Source of the DNA: UBA6059 sp040222235
GTDB lineage: Bacteria > Bacteroidota > Bacteroidia > Cytophagales > Cyclobacteriaceae
Length of the DNA stretch: 64,000 nucleotides
Direction: 5' to 3'
Assembly: GCA_040222235.1 (NCBI GenBank)
Contig: JAVKDO010000037.1
Coordinates: 1 to 64,000, forward strand
The notes beneath the pieces were generated by a model. That model made no database searches. It had not been told where the DNA came from and worked only from the letters and a program-made list of their open reading frames with translations. Of the stretch, positions 9,184 to 17,011 are shown piece by piece. The translations under genes and the position numbers were made by a program. Position 1 is the stretch's first letter. The number at the start of each line of letters is the position of its first letter.

Positions 9184-9789
9184 TCAAAGCTTGGTCAGCC
9201 GCACATTCCGAAACCTCACCTCACCACCCATCGCAGCTTGCAGTGCGAGGTAGCCAGTGGCGAGATCGCTGTTGTGGAGGTCTGCGGTTTGTTGGTCATT
9301 GACCCAGGCCTGTAGATGGTCACCTTTGACGCTGATGCGATAGCTATTCCACTGATTGAGGGTCTCTACATACTTGAGAGGCTTGGCCCTAGCGACCACA
9401 GCCCCGGTGCGATTGTCCTGATTGGGATGTAGATCCCAGATGTTGAGTTCGTAGCAGTCGCTGGCTGAGATCATAGCATCTTTACAGCGGATATAGATGC
9501 CGGAATTGACCGTACTGTCTGGATAAAAGTCAAGGGTCAACTCAAAATCTTCAAACATGCCCTTGGTCATGACAAACCCAGTCCCGCTATCCAGCCGAGC
9601 AATCCACTGATCGTCGATATAGTCCCAATTGGCATCTCCGTTGATCATCCAGTCGTCAGTATTAGGTTCGAACAAGGTCTGTCCTTGTTGCTCAGTGCTA
9701 CCACTTGCGCAGGACAGTAGGCAGAAGGAGACGAGTAAAGCGAATAGGACGAGTGAACAGGTGCGGGGGAGTTGGGTGAGATGTAACAT
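9184..9789 (-). CDS. DUF1080 (3-keto-disaccharide hydrolase-like) lipoprotein
   Basis: After a lipoprotein signal ending at LLSC the protein is a single DUF1080 concanavalin-like jelly roll: FVMTKGMFEDFELTLDFYPDSTVNSGIYIRCK is its diagnostic stretch, followed by YELNIWDLHP and WNSYRISVKGDHLQAWVN. Family members bind or cleave carbohydrates and some hydrolyse 3-keto-glycosides. At about 200 residues it is the standard single-domain length. It faces away from the ArsR-type gene, with the operator region between them. Confidence 0.85.
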   Translation of the reverse strand: MLHLTQLPRTCSLVLFALLVSFCLLSCASGSTEQQGQTLFEPNTDDWMINGDANWDYIDDQWIARLDSGTGFVMTKGMFEDFELTLDFYPDSTVNSGIYIRCKDAMISASDCYELNIWDLHPNQDNRTGAVVARAKPLKYVETLNQWNSYRISVKGDHLQAWVNDQQTADLHNSDLATGYLALQAAMGGEVRFRNVRLTKL

Positions 9790-9863
9790 GAACTGAATGT
9801 AATAAATCCTCTGCTGATCGTATACCTGATACTGATATTTGACAATTTAGGATTAACATAATT

Positions 9864-9914
9864 TGCGTAAGATATTACTTACGTATTTATTTGTAAGTGA
9901 ATGCTTACGTAAAT
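9864..9914 (+). promoter_or_regulatory. Two tandem palindromic operators upstream of the ArsR-type gene
   Basis: Two inverted repeats of the same design lie 26 bp apart centre to centre. The first is TGCGTAAG, six bases, CTTACGTA (9864-9885); the second is TTTGTAAG, six bases, CTTACGTA (9890-9911). The second ends only 11 bp before the GTG start of the ArsR-type gene. Winged-helix ArsR dimers bind such sites, so autorepression is the likely role, possibly also of the divergent DUF1080 gene. Seen in sequence; binding is inference. Confidence 0.7.
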
Positions 9915-9922
9915 AGAATTTT

Positions 9923-10243
9923 GTGAGAAGAGATGTATTTCAAGCTATTGCAGATCCTACGCGCAGGGGGATCATACAGCTGATTGCTGATAAGCCGCTA
10001 CGGCTCAATACCATCGCAGAGAAATTTGAGATGAGTCGGCCTGCTATCTCGCAGCACATCAAAGTACTGACGGAGTGCGGGATCGTGACGATCAACCAGA
10101 CTGGCCGGGAACGGTACTGCCAGATACAACCAAGAAAGCTTGAGGAGGTAGCAGAGTGGTTGGAGCCTTTCCGTGAGTTGTGGGAGCAGCGGTTTGATCA
10201 ACTTGATTCATTGCTCGTACGGATGAGAAACTCAAATAAGTAG
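9923..10243 (+). CDS. ArsR-family winged-helix regulator of an SRPBCC operon
   Basis: The 106-residue protein is a single ArsR-type winged helix (VFQAIADPTRRGIIQLI, then MSRPAISQHIKVLTECGIV as recognition helix, then the wing GRERYCQIQP). There is no cysteine metal-binding pair in the recognition region, so this is not an arsenic-type metal sensor. It belongs to the branch regularly paired with SRPBCC/AHSA1 genes, and three such genes follow directly. It starts with GTG. Two palindromes just upstream suggest that it represses its own operon. Confidence 0.88.
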   Translation: MRRDVFQAIADPTRRGIIQLIADKPLRLNTIAEKFEMSRPAISQHIKVLTECGIVTINQTGRERYCQIQPRKLEEVAEWLEPFRELWEQRFDQLDSLLVRMRNSNK

Positions 10244-10286
10244 TAAGCATGTCAATTCCTCGATCAAAGTACCAGTCTAGCTCCTC

Positions 10287-10787
10287 ATGAACCTAAACCA
10301 AACAGAAATCACAAAGGACCTAGCTAACAAGCGATTGTTGATCACTAGGTCGTTCAATGCCTCCTTGGACACGGTCTGGAGAGCTTGGTCTGAACAAACC
10401 CTCCTAGATCAGTGGTGGGCGCCAAGACCGTTTCGAGCGGAGACTAAGAGAATGGATTTTGTTGCAGGTGGTACCTGGCATTATTGTATGGTCGGGTCAA
10501 AAGGAGAACATCATTGGTGTCGCATGGACTTTATTGATGTTGTGCCCAAGGTGTACTTCACAGGTCGAGATGCATTCTGTGATGAAGCTGGCAATGTAAG
10601 TACCGACCTGCCGAGAACGCACTGGAGAACCAGCTTTCAGGAACTGGATGGCAAGACCAATGTAGAAGTAGAGGTTGCTTTCAATAATGTAGACGAGATC
10701 GAGAAGATTATTGAGATGGGCTTCAAAGAAGGCCTTTCGGCGGGGCATAGGAACCTGGATGAATTATTAGTAAGATTGGAACAATAA
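10287..10787 (+). CDS. SRPBCC (AHSA1-like) protein 1
   Basis: This 166-residue protein has the AHSA1/START-like fold opening LLITRSFNASLDTVWRAWSE, then LDQWWAPRPF, and ends with the amphipathic helix GMSAGH-like segment MGFKEGLSAGHRNLDELLVRLEQ. Such domains enclose a hydrophobic ligand cavity. Partner proteins and ligands are unknown. It is the first of three SRPBCC genes after the ArsR-type regulator, 43 bp downstream of it, and is presumably part of the same transcript. Confidence 0.85.
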   Translation: MNLNQTEITKDLANKRLLITRSFNASLDTVWRAWSEQTLLDQWWAPRPFRAETKRMDFVAGGTWHYCMVGSKGEHHWCRMDFIDVVPKVYFTGRDAFCDEAGNVSTDLPRTHWRTSFQELDGKTNVEVEVAFNNVDEIEKIIEMGFKEGLSAGHRNLDELLVRLEQ

Positions 10788-10798
10788 ACTGAAGAGAA

Positions 10799-11209
10799 AT
10801 GCAGATGATCACTGTGAAATGCACAATTCACCGACCTATTGAAAAGGTTTGGGAGCTTTGGATCACCCCAGAGCACATAATGAACTGGAACCAGGCCAAT
10901 GATGACTGGCATACACCGAGCGCTATTAACGATCTAAAAGTAGGTGGCGAGTTCGTCTATCACATGGCAGCCAAGGATGGCAGCATGGCTTTTGACTTTC
11001 GGGGCTTCTATACCGAGGTGGAACCTTGCGAATTGATTGTTTATCAACTTGAGGATGGCCGAGAAGTGACTGTATCCATGAGGGAAATAGAAGGTGGTAC
11101 GGAAGTAGTCGAGACCTTCGATCGCGACGATAACTCAATCGAGCTACAACAACAAGGATGGCACGCCATATTGAATAGTTTCAAGACGTATGCCGAGCGT
11201 ATGATTTAG
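10799..11209 (+). CDS. SRPBCC (AHSA1-like) protein 2
   Basis: The 136-residue sequence begins MITVKCTIHRPIEKVWELWITPEHIMNW, the usual SRPBCC/AHSA1 first strand and helix, and closes with QQQGWHAILNSFKTYAE, the typical C-terminal helix. This subgroup lacks a charged cavity motif that would predict a ligand. It follows SRPBCC gene 1 by 11 bp, so translation is probably coupled. The start may be M1 or M3. Confidence 0.85.
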   Translation: MQMITVKCTIHRPIEKVWELWITPEHIMNWNQANDDWHTPSAINDLKVGGEFVYHMAAKDGSMAFDFRGFYTEVEPCELIVYQLEDGREVTVSMREIEGGTEVVETFDRDDNSIELQQQGWHAILNSFKTYAERMI

Positions 11210-11240
11210 AATTTCTGTAGGTTCTCTCAGAATTGATAAT

Positions 11241-11678
11241 ATGAAGAATGAAGATTTGATTATTGAAAGAGTGTTCGACGCATCGGTGGCTGATGTTTGG
11301 CGAGCGCTTACCGTCAAGGAGCTAATGAAACAGTGGTACATTGACCCGGAAGAGTTCCGACCCGAGGTTGGGTTTAAGTTTCAGTTTCCTGGTGGCTCAG
11401 ATCCGGAGCGACCGTACAATCATCTATGCGAAGTGCTGGAAGTTGTACACGAACAGAAACTATCTTACGACTGGAGGTACGAAGGATATGAAGGAAGATC
11501 GGTGTTGACTTTTGAATTGTTCGCTGATGAGGGCGGTACAAGGGTGAAGCTGACCCATACTGGTCTGGATACCTTCCCAGATGACAATCCCGACTTAGTC
11601 ATTACCAATTTTGAGATGGGGTGGAATCAACTTCTCGACACTTCCTTGAAAAATTTTCTGGAGTCGGATCAGCGATAA
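11241..11678 (+). CDS. SRPBCC (AHSA1-like) protein 3
   Basis: A third AHSA1-like protein (145 residues) with IIERVFDASVADVWRALTVKELMKQWY at the N terminus, HLCEVLEVVHEQKLSYDW in the middle and GWNQLLDTSLKNFLE at the C terminus. It lies 31 bp after the second copy. The three copies are clearly diverged, so this is an old tandem set rather than a recent duplication. The operon probably ends here: the next gene, at 11745, starts a toxin-antitoxin pair with different composition. Confidence 0.85.
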   Translation: MKNEDLIIERVFDASVADVWRALTVKELMKQWYIDPEEFRPEVGFKFQFPGGSDPERPYNHLCEVLEVVHEQKLSYDWRYEGYEGRSVLTFELFADEGGTRVKLTHTGLDTFPDDNPDLVITNFEMGWNQLLDTSLKNFLESDQR

Positions 11679-11744
11679 AACACTACTCTAAAGCACTTTA
11701 AATTACGATTGGAGCTTATAGATACAATGATGTAAATTTATAGG

Positions 11745-11972
11745 ATGAAACAAGTCGTCCTCAACTTACCAGACTTCCTCAATCTTGATGAGACAGAAAT
11801 CTCAATGGCGTTAGCATCTAAGCTATATGAAGAGGGGAAGTTATCCCTAGGGCAGGCAGCTGATTTGGTGGGTATCTCCAAGCGAACTTTTGCGGAGCTG
11901 CTCGCTAGGCACAATGTTTCGTTATTCAATTACCCAGTAGCAGATTTACACAATGATGTGAAGAATGCCTGA
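11745..11972 (+). CDS. UPF0175 family antitoxin
   Basis: The 75-residue protein has the UPF0175 pattern: ISMALASKLYEEGKLSLGQAADLVGISKRTFAELLARHNVSLF, a helix-turn-helix-like module. UPF0175 proteins are found directly before DUF3368 PIN proteins and are considered the antitoxins of those pairs. Here the stop codon overlaps the start of the DUF3368 gene by 8 bp, the usual arrangement. It may also act as the operon's autorepressor. Confidence 0.85.
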   Translation: MKQVVLNLPDFLNLDETEISMALASKLYEEGKLSLGQAADLVGISKRTFAELLARHNVSLFNYPVADLHNDVKNA

Positions 11973-12422
11973 TGTAGTTGTCGCTGATACGAGCTGTCTG
12001 ATTGCACTCTCAAACATTCAGGAAATTGACTTACTACGTGAGCTCTATGGTCGTGTAATTACTACACCGGAAGTTGCCAATGAATACGGAGAGCAGTTGC
12101 CAAATTGGATTAATGTAACGGCGGTCATTGATCAACAGAAGCAGCAGAATTGGAATTTCAAGTCGATAAAGGTGAGGCGAGTGCTATCACGTTAGCACTA
12201 GAACTTCCAGCTGATCTTATTATTCTTGATGATTACAAGGCCAGAGTTGCAGCCGTTGGTCTGGGATTAGAAATTACTGGCACACTTGGTATTATTATTA
12301 AGTCTAAAATGAACCACATTATACCGTCAATCAAGCCTGTTTTGGAGAAACTTCGAAAGACAAACTTTAGAATTTCAGAAGCACTTGTAAGAGAGGCATT
12401 AATGATTTCTGGAGAATCCTAG
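11965..12422 (+). pseudogene. Frameshifted DUF3368 PIN-domain toxin
   Basis: Two frames together form one DUF3368 protein. The first (11965-12195) gives VVADTSCLIALSNIQEIDLL and VITTPEVANEYGEQLPNWI. The second (from about 12150) gives EFQVDKGEASAITLALEL, then LIILDDYKARVAAVGLGLEITGTLGIII and RKTNFRISEALVREAL. The join is near 12146-12152, where a run reading AATTGG would restore the frame if it were AATTTGG, so one T is missing. The PIN acidic residues lie on both sides of the break. Either the gene is dead, or this is a sequencing error or a frameshift site; the first is most likely, as no slippery heptamer is visible. Confidence 0.75.
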
Positions 12423-12425
12423 TGT

Positions 12426-12818
12426 ATGATCACTCTCGACCATCTTCGTACACTCTCCCTTTCTTTTCCAGAGACGACCGAGTCGCCACATTTCGATAAA
12501 TCCTCTTTTCGGGTACGGAAGAAGATCTTCATCACTTATGACGGTGAGGTAAATACGACCAACATCAAATTGACTCCAGAGAATCAAGATGTCTTCTGCT
12601 TAGGTGATAAAGGCCTCTCTCCGGTCCCTAATAAATGGGCTAAACAAGGCTGGAAAGCCGTTGATATGACCCGAGTGCATAGGCAGTTCTTTGAGGATGC
12701 GATCATAGCTGCCTATTGTACTGTGGCACCTAAGAAGTTAGCTGAGGAAGTTAGACTAAATAGTAATGAATGTAATGTGATGCTGCTGCGCCGCACCGAG
12801 CATACTGGTAAAGAATAG
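12426..12818 (+). CDS. MmcQ/YjbR family protein
   Basis: The 130-residue protein shows the MmcQ/YjbR pattern: LRTLSLSFPETTESPHFDKSSFRVRKKIFITY near the start and NKWAKQGWKAVDMTRV later. The family has a CyaY-like double-wing fold and is called DNA-binding-like, but its role is unresolved. It starts 4 bp after the DUF3368 stop and precedes a PIN module, so it sits inside the accessory stretch although such proteins are common as single genes. Confidence 0.85.
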   Translation: MITLDHLRTLSLSFPETTESPHFDKSSFRVRKKIFITYDGEVNTTNIKLTPENQDVFCLGDKGLSPVPNKWAKQGWKAVDMTRVHRQFFEDAIIAAYCTVAPKKLAEEVRLNSNECNVMLLRRTEHTGKE

Positions 12819-12839
12819 AGATTTATCTTAACTTCCATA

Positions 12840-13298
12840 ATGATTAGTTCTGCTTATCTGGACACTTCTGTTTTCGGAGGGTACTTTGATGAAGAGTTTT
12901 CAGAAAGTACGATTCCTTTCTTTGAACGAATTTTCGATGAAAAAATCAAAATTTTCGTGTCAAGGCTCTTGATTGCTGAACTAGCTGGCGCTCCAAATGA
13001 GGTAAAAGAACTACTCAATTCTATTCCTACCGAACAAAGAAGCTTTATAAGCTTGACCAGTGAAGCACGTGCTCTTGCTGATAAGTACATTGAAGAAAAT
13101 GTGGTTGGGCATACTAGTAGAGGAGATTGTCAACATATCGCAATGGCCACCATGGCAAGGGCTGATGTTCTTGTGAGTTGGAATTTCAAACACATTGTTA
13201 ACTTAGATCGTATCAGAGGTTACAATGGGATCAACCTGCTCATGGGCTACAATCAAATAGAAATTAGGACGCCTAAAGAAATAGAACGTTATGATTGA
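12840..13298 (+). CDS. PIN-domain protein, module 1 (putative RNase toxin)
   Basis: The 152-residue protein opens YLDTSVFGGYFDEEFSE (first acidic residue Asp8), has Glu47 in LIAELAGAP, Asp96 in SRGDCQHIAMAT and the VSWNFKHIVN segment, which matches a PIN-like metal-dependent RNase active site. Two close relatives are in this window (29939 and 43444). All three are followed by an overlapping small gene, here starting 8 bp before the stop, which suggests a toxin-first toxin-antitoxin module. The composition is more AT-rich than the neighbouring MmcQ/YjbR gene. Toxic activity is inferred from family and layout only. Confidence 0.8.
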   Translation: MISSAYLDTSVFGGYFDEEFSESTIPFFERIFDEKIKIFVSRLLIAELAGAPNEVKELLNSIPTEQRSFISLTSEARALADKYIEENVVGHTSRGDCQHIAMATMARADVLVSWNFKHIVNLDRIRGYNGINLLMGYNQIEIRTPKEIERYD

Positions 13299-13461
13299 AG
13301 AAAAGATAAAGACTCAAAAAAATTTGGTTAAAAAATTGAGAGCAGTTAGGGATCAGATTAACTTGGATATCGAGCAGATGACCCTAGAAGAGGAAATGGA
13401 ATATATCAATAAGCTTTGTGCTCAATGGCCAGGTGCACCGACTGAGAATGAGTCGAAGTAG
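13291..13461 (+). CDS. Small downstream partner of PIN module 1 (putative antitoxin)
   Basis: A 56-codon gene overlaps the PIN stop in the string ATGATTGA. It encodes a helical, charged peptide with IKTQKNLVKKLRAVRDQINLD followed by MTLEEEMEYINKL. The small gene after PIN module 3 encodes IKTEKGLVKKLRELRDRMN, so the two are homologous over the first 25 residues. This conservation supports a real gene despite its size. A role as antitoxin is inferred from its position and coupling; no DNA-binding motif is obvious. Confidence 0.7.
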   Translation: MIEEKIKTQKNLVKKLRAVRDQINLDIEQMTLEEEMEYINKLCAQWPGAPTENESK

Positions 13462-13598
13462 GAATTTTAGTGCTAAATATGAATTTACTCATCCTGAATC
13501 CGAGTTTGCCACTGTTGGGTTTATGTGTGACCAGCGAGCCAGTGTCTTGAGGTAGAATATTAACTCAATACCAACCTTCTCAGTCTATAATTATACTC

Positions 13599-13708
13599 TC
13601 ACTCCACCAAACTCATCCCATTCAAATCGGTCGTGAGAATGTCAGACATGTAGCCAAAGAAGGGTCGCATCTCTCGGAAGCCTTTGCTCACATTTTTTGA
13701 AATTGTGG
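13599..13708 (-). pseudogene. Decayed 3' end of a DUF2461 gene
   Basis: Read on the minus strand this stretch encodes KNVSKGFREMRPFFGYMSD and ends DLNGMSLVE-stop, matching the last ~33 residues of the intact DUF2461 protein at 17876-18553 (KTVSDGFREMRPFLDYMTD... same ending). I count roughly three quarters identical bases by eye. Nothing upstream of it matches. It therefore marks the left side of the 13.7-17.8 kb insert, with the intact gene on the right in the same orientation. Confidence 0.8.
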
Positions 13709-13844
13709 CTGGGGCACTTCCTTGTCAGTGAGGTTATGATGATAGATTATTTGCTAATAAGTTGGCTGGTCATGGAGTAGTGGGAGCCGTCCAAAATGGG
13801 ATATAGATTCTCCACATTGGTCTGGGTATTTTAGCATTGACTCT

Positions 13845-13872
13845 AAAAAAACCTGTAAATAGGTATTTTTTT
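13845..13872 (+). terminator. Possible terminator hairpin before the repeat array
   Basis: A-rich arm plus ACCT, six-base loop, AGGT and then a run of seven T. The stem is short and GC-poor, so this is weak. It could end a transcript from the left or simply be an AT-rich promoter-like stretch. Confidence 0.3.
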
Positions 13873-13993
13873 CTTCGTTAGAATGGGGTAATATTATCAT
13901 ATCAGTATGAGCACCCTCGCTAAACAATCGATCAATCTGCCTCTAGCCACGTCAAAAACGGCATGCAGTGCTTCGCACTGTCGAGACTATTGT

Positions 13994-14244
13994 GCGACCA
14001 TTGATCACATAGGTGCGGACATGGCGCACACTCGCCCTTGTCCGTCGTACAGTTGGGCGAACATATCCCACAATGGTACTCGCCAACTGTACAGAGCCCG
14101 AAGCATGCTCACATTGCAGCCACCTTATCGTACACTACCGCGAACCCCTCTCGCACACTCGCGAGCCGTGCTCACAGGGGAAGCAGCCAGGCTCGCACCT
14201 CACCGGGCCAACCTCACCTATACGCGAGCCATGCTCACAATCAA
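13994..14244 (+). repeat. Degenerate 21-nt tandem repeat array (about 12 units)
   Basis: Twelve consecutive units of about 21 nt can be laid out with one 20-nt unit. Well-preserved ones read GCGAGCCGTGCTCACA+5 and GCGAGCCATGCTCACA+5; early ones read GCGACCATTGATCACA+5 and GCGGACATGGCGCACA+5. The most conserved positions are the initial GCGA/GCC and the terminal CTCACA. Because 21 is divisible by three, each plus frame gives a 7-residue peptide repeat, and all three plus frames are open through most of the array. The array also contains a 13-bp stem (GTACAGTTGG.. at 14047 with its inverse ending 14092). It lies directly before a decayed small gene and the STAND gene. The function is unknown. 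Confidence 0.7.
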
Positions 14245-14273
14245 ATCATTTACTCAATCAAAATCATACTACC

Positions 14274-14530
14274 ATGAATGCAAGAGAGCTACAGCAGTAC
14301 GCCATGCAGCGCCAGGTAAAAAAATACCTGAATGCCCATACAGATAAGTGGAGTGCTATACCCGCAGCGTACAGATCAGCGCTTCGCTGGCCAACAAGAC
14401 CTCCAGCCAGCTGATCACTGACAACCAGGATCTTCTGAGGGAAAAAGTAGACAAGCTGATGCTACGCTTCCGCCTCATCGACCCGACGTTCCACGAGGGG
14501 TACGAGCGGAGTAGGGCGATTGTGGGTTAG
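14274..14530 (+). pseudogene. Decayed small conserved gene (starts MNARELQ)
   Basis: The start region encodes MNARELQQYAMQRQVKKYL then NAHTDKWSAIPA, and, after a frame change near 14370-14390, the sequence SLANKTSSQLITDNQDLLREK and a C-terminal FHEGYERSRAIVG. Both halves resemble one family of uncharacterised Bacteroidota proteins that I remember as about 200 residues, so this ~85-codon remnant seems to have lost its middle and its frame. If translated, the first frame ends at 14414. It is followed by a strong hairpin at 14538. Confidence 0.55.
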
Positions 14531-14537
14531 AATATTA

Positions 14538-14565
14538 AAGGTTGGCTAATTTTAGCCAACCTTTT
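14538..14565 (+). terminator. Strong palindromic hairpin/terminator just before the STAND gene
   Basis: A 12-bp perfect stem (AAGGTTGGCTAA and its complement, two-base centre) is followed by TTTT. It fits a Rho-independent terminator for the decayed small gene. It ends only 8 bp before the ATG of the STAND gene at 14573, so any transcript reaching that gene from upstream must pass through it. Confidence 0.75.
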
Positions 14566-14572
14566 CCTATAA

Positions 14573-17011
14573 ATGAAATCTATGGTTGTTTCTAAAAAGT
14601 GTGCATTTTTATTGGGTACCGCAGCATGCCTCGATGCGGCATCTGGTGGTACAGTAAGCCTTGCCACTATTGGGATAGGTACTATTATGGGAACCCTTAC
14701 TAAGGTAGGTGGGGAAGTAATGTCTGGATTGGCCTCCCATTACCTCGCTAATCCCGGGGAAGAATCCACGCTGGATAAAGCATACGTAAAATCCGTGGAA
14801 CAGGCACTAACGAAGACCAAAATGGATTTTATCGAATCTGAGAAGTTGGGTGTAAGCTGGTGGGAAGAGCAATCATACAAACTGGGATTTGATATACCAT
14901 CGTTTGACAGCAACTATACCATCAGAAACTCGATCAACGACAACTTTTTCAAACCACTCGAAAAAGCCCTCTCCAATGATGAGCTAGTAGAAAATGTCAT
15001 CAAAAACCATCAGGAATTGGACGCCACCAACCTGATTAAACAGATAATAGAAGACTGTGGAATCAAGCTTCCTGATTTCAGGTCTGAGGATGAAGCAAAG
15101 GTTAAAATATTGGTCACAGATAAGTTTGAGGAATTATTCAATCACTATTTTCTTCAAAATCTTGTCACCGACCGAAAGGCTGGCCAATCGTATGGGCTGA
15201 GGCTACAGCAGAGCTCTGTTCGATACCTCAAGTCCCTGCGCGGGCAGGTTGACGACATTGAGAGGAAAATAGATGAATTAAATGAACTCCGTACGGCTCT
15301 GGGAATTGCTCGCGAGACCCATAGCATGACTAAAGAGTTATTGGACAAGGTAGACGGAAAGCTTAAAAAGGAAATTGGTTTTCCACCGGTTGATCCAGCA
15401 TTCTTTATTGGTAGGGACGATGATCTGGAAAAAATACACGAAAGGTTATTCGCGGGTAAGATCATCTTACTGGTCAATGGACGTGGAGGTGTAGGTAAGA
15501 CCTCATTGGCTTCCAAATACTATCACACTTACAAAAATGAATATGCTCGCATCATATGGGCCACCCGGGAGACCTCTATAGCTGACGCCTTGATCAATCT
15601 GGCTTCAGACCTGGGCGTTCAATTTGATCCTCAGGCTACAGCAGAGCAACAATTGAGGTCAACAATAACAGCACTCGCCAACCTGGAGAAACCAAGCCTG
15701 TTGGTGATCGATAATGTAAATGATGAGAAGGATCTTGCGGCACAAAATAACAACCTCAGGCGCTGTTCTAACCTGCATATCCTGATCACCACCCGAGTTA
15801 AAGATGATGAATTAGGCGAATCCTACGCCATTGAGGGTTTGGGGAAAGCTGAATCCATCGTGCTTTTTAAAAACCATTATCCAAAACTATCGAGCAAAGA
15901 AGAAGGACTTGTGCTGCAAATAAGGGAAGCTGTTTATGCTAATACTTTGGTGATGGAATTGTTGGCCAAAAACCTGAGTGCCCAAAGAAAAGCAAGCAGA
16001 GAGGGGTATTCTGTAGAAGGTTTATTGAGGGACCTTCAAGAAAAAGGACTTCTTGGTCTGGAAAAAACCAGCTCGGTGGCTATCGAGTATCAAAGCCTCA
16101 GCAAAGCGGATCCCGTGGAGGTCATCGCTGCTATGTATGACTTATTGGAGCTTACACCACAAGAAACAGAGGTGCTTACCTACTTTGCCTTGTTACCCTC
16201 CCAGTCCATTCCCTACCCCGTTTATCTTGAGCGAATCTTCCAAAGCATAGAGGGGCATTGGCCTGTCTTGATACAATTAAACAGAAAGGGTTGGTTGGAC
16301 TATGATGAGCTGCTTGACGCCTTTAGATGCAGCCCGGTGGTACAGGAGATTGTATGGAAGTCGGAGAGCAAGAATTTTGATATTAATCCGCTGGCGCGTG
16401 TATTAATTGACCAACTTAATCCTGATCAGATACATGTTGACAATTATATTCATTCAAGAGGCTTTGGGCTATTTGCAGAAACCATTATTGAAAGGGCGAA
16501 CCAATACAATTTTAATATTGGTTTGTTGATGCACCATTTGGGAAATCTAAGCACTGATATAGGTGAACTAAGAAAAGCATATATCCAGTTTGAGCGTTAC
16601 AGAAAAATCAATGAGGCTTTATGTCAAAGTTATCCGGATGATCCGGATTTTAAGAATGGCTTGGCGATCTCTTATGAAAAACTAGGGCAAACGCACTCCT
16701 CGCTAGGCAACCTGAAGGAAGCGTTGGGGTATTTTGAGCAACGCTCAGCAATAGGGAAAGAACTCTATGAAGCCTATCCCGACAATGTGTCTTTTAAGAA
16801 TGGCTTGGCGATAAGCTATGTCAAGCTGGCCTTTTGTTACAAAGAGCTCAAGGATGATGCGTTATGTTGCAGTCACTTCGTGCAGGCCAGGGACATCTGG
16901 CGGGAATTGACTAGTCAGTTTCCTGAATTTGAGGAGTTTCAACGAAACTATAGCAATATCCAGGATGACATTAGTCAGCACGGGTGTGATGGTGGGGAGG
17001 CCATAGCGTAA
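14573..17011 (+). CDS. STAND/NB-ARC ATPase with C-terminal TPRs, putative defence sensor
   Basis: The 812-residue protein has an N-terminal region of about 270 residues without recognised domain; residues 10-60 are Gly/Ala-rich and hydrophobic and could be membrane-active. An NB-ARC/STAND NTPase follows: FFIGRDDDLEKI, Walker A GRGGVGKT (303-310), Walker B LLVID (Asp about 380), ITTR sensor, then the helical and winged-helix-like region. Residues ~650-800 hold TPR repeats, two sharing FKNGLAISY..LG. Such proteins oligomerise on ligand binding; many bacterial examples are anti-phage. The next gene starts on the last base of the stop codon, so the two are coupled. A terminator-like hairpin lies just upstream. 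M4 is an alternative start. Confidence 0.85.
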   Translation: MKSMVVSKKCAFLLGTAACLDAASGGTVSLATIGIGTIMGTLTKVGGEVMSGLASHYLANPGEESTLDKAYVKSVEQALTKTKMDFIESEKLGVSWWEEQSYKLGFDIPSFDSNYTIRNSINDNFFKPLEKALSNDELVENVIKNHQELDATNLIKQIIEDCGIKLPDFRSEDEAKVKILVTDKFEELFNHYFLQNLVTDRKAGQSYGLRLQQSSVRYLKSLRGQVDDIERKIDELNELRTALGIARETHSMTKELLDKVDGKLKKEIGFPPVDPAFFIGRDDDLEKIHERLFAGKIILLVNGRGGVGKTSLASKYYHTYKNEYARIIWATRETSIADALINLASDLGVQFDPQATAEQQLRSTITALANLEKPSLLVIDNVNDEKDLAAQNNNLRRCSNLHILITTRVKDDELGESYAIEGLGKAESIVLFKNHYPKLSSKEEGLVLQIREAVYANTLVMELLAKNLSAQRKASREGYSVEGLLRDLQEKGLLGLEKTSSVAIEYQSLSKADPVEVIAAMYDLLELTPQETEVLTYFALLPSQSIPYPVYLERIFQSIEGHWPVLIQLNRKGWLDYDELLDAFRCSPVVQEIVWKSESKNFDINPLARVLIDQLNPDQIHVDNYIHSRGFGLFAETIIERANQYNFNIGLLMHHLGNLSTDIGELRKAYIQFERYRKINEALCQSYPDDPDFKNGLAISYEKLGQTHSSLGNLKEALGYFEQRSAIGKELYEAYPDNVSFKNGLAISYVKLAFCYKELKDDALCCSHFVQARDIWRELTSQFPEFEEFQRNYSNIQDDISQHGCDGGEAIA

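Noticed and set aside
12145..12160. Programmed frameshift in the DUF3368 gene
   Set aside because: No slippery heptamer or downstream stem is evident; a simple one-base deletion explains the two frames.
13994..14244. CRISPR array
   Set aside because: Units are contiguous 21-mers without alternating conserved repeat and variable spacer, they are degenerate, and there are no cas genes.
13907..14414. Three overlapping plus-strand open frames over the 21-nt array
   Set aside because: The frames are open because the repeat unit is divisible by three and poor in stop codons; none has family similarity, a credible start or codon bias. I annotate the array as a repeat instead.
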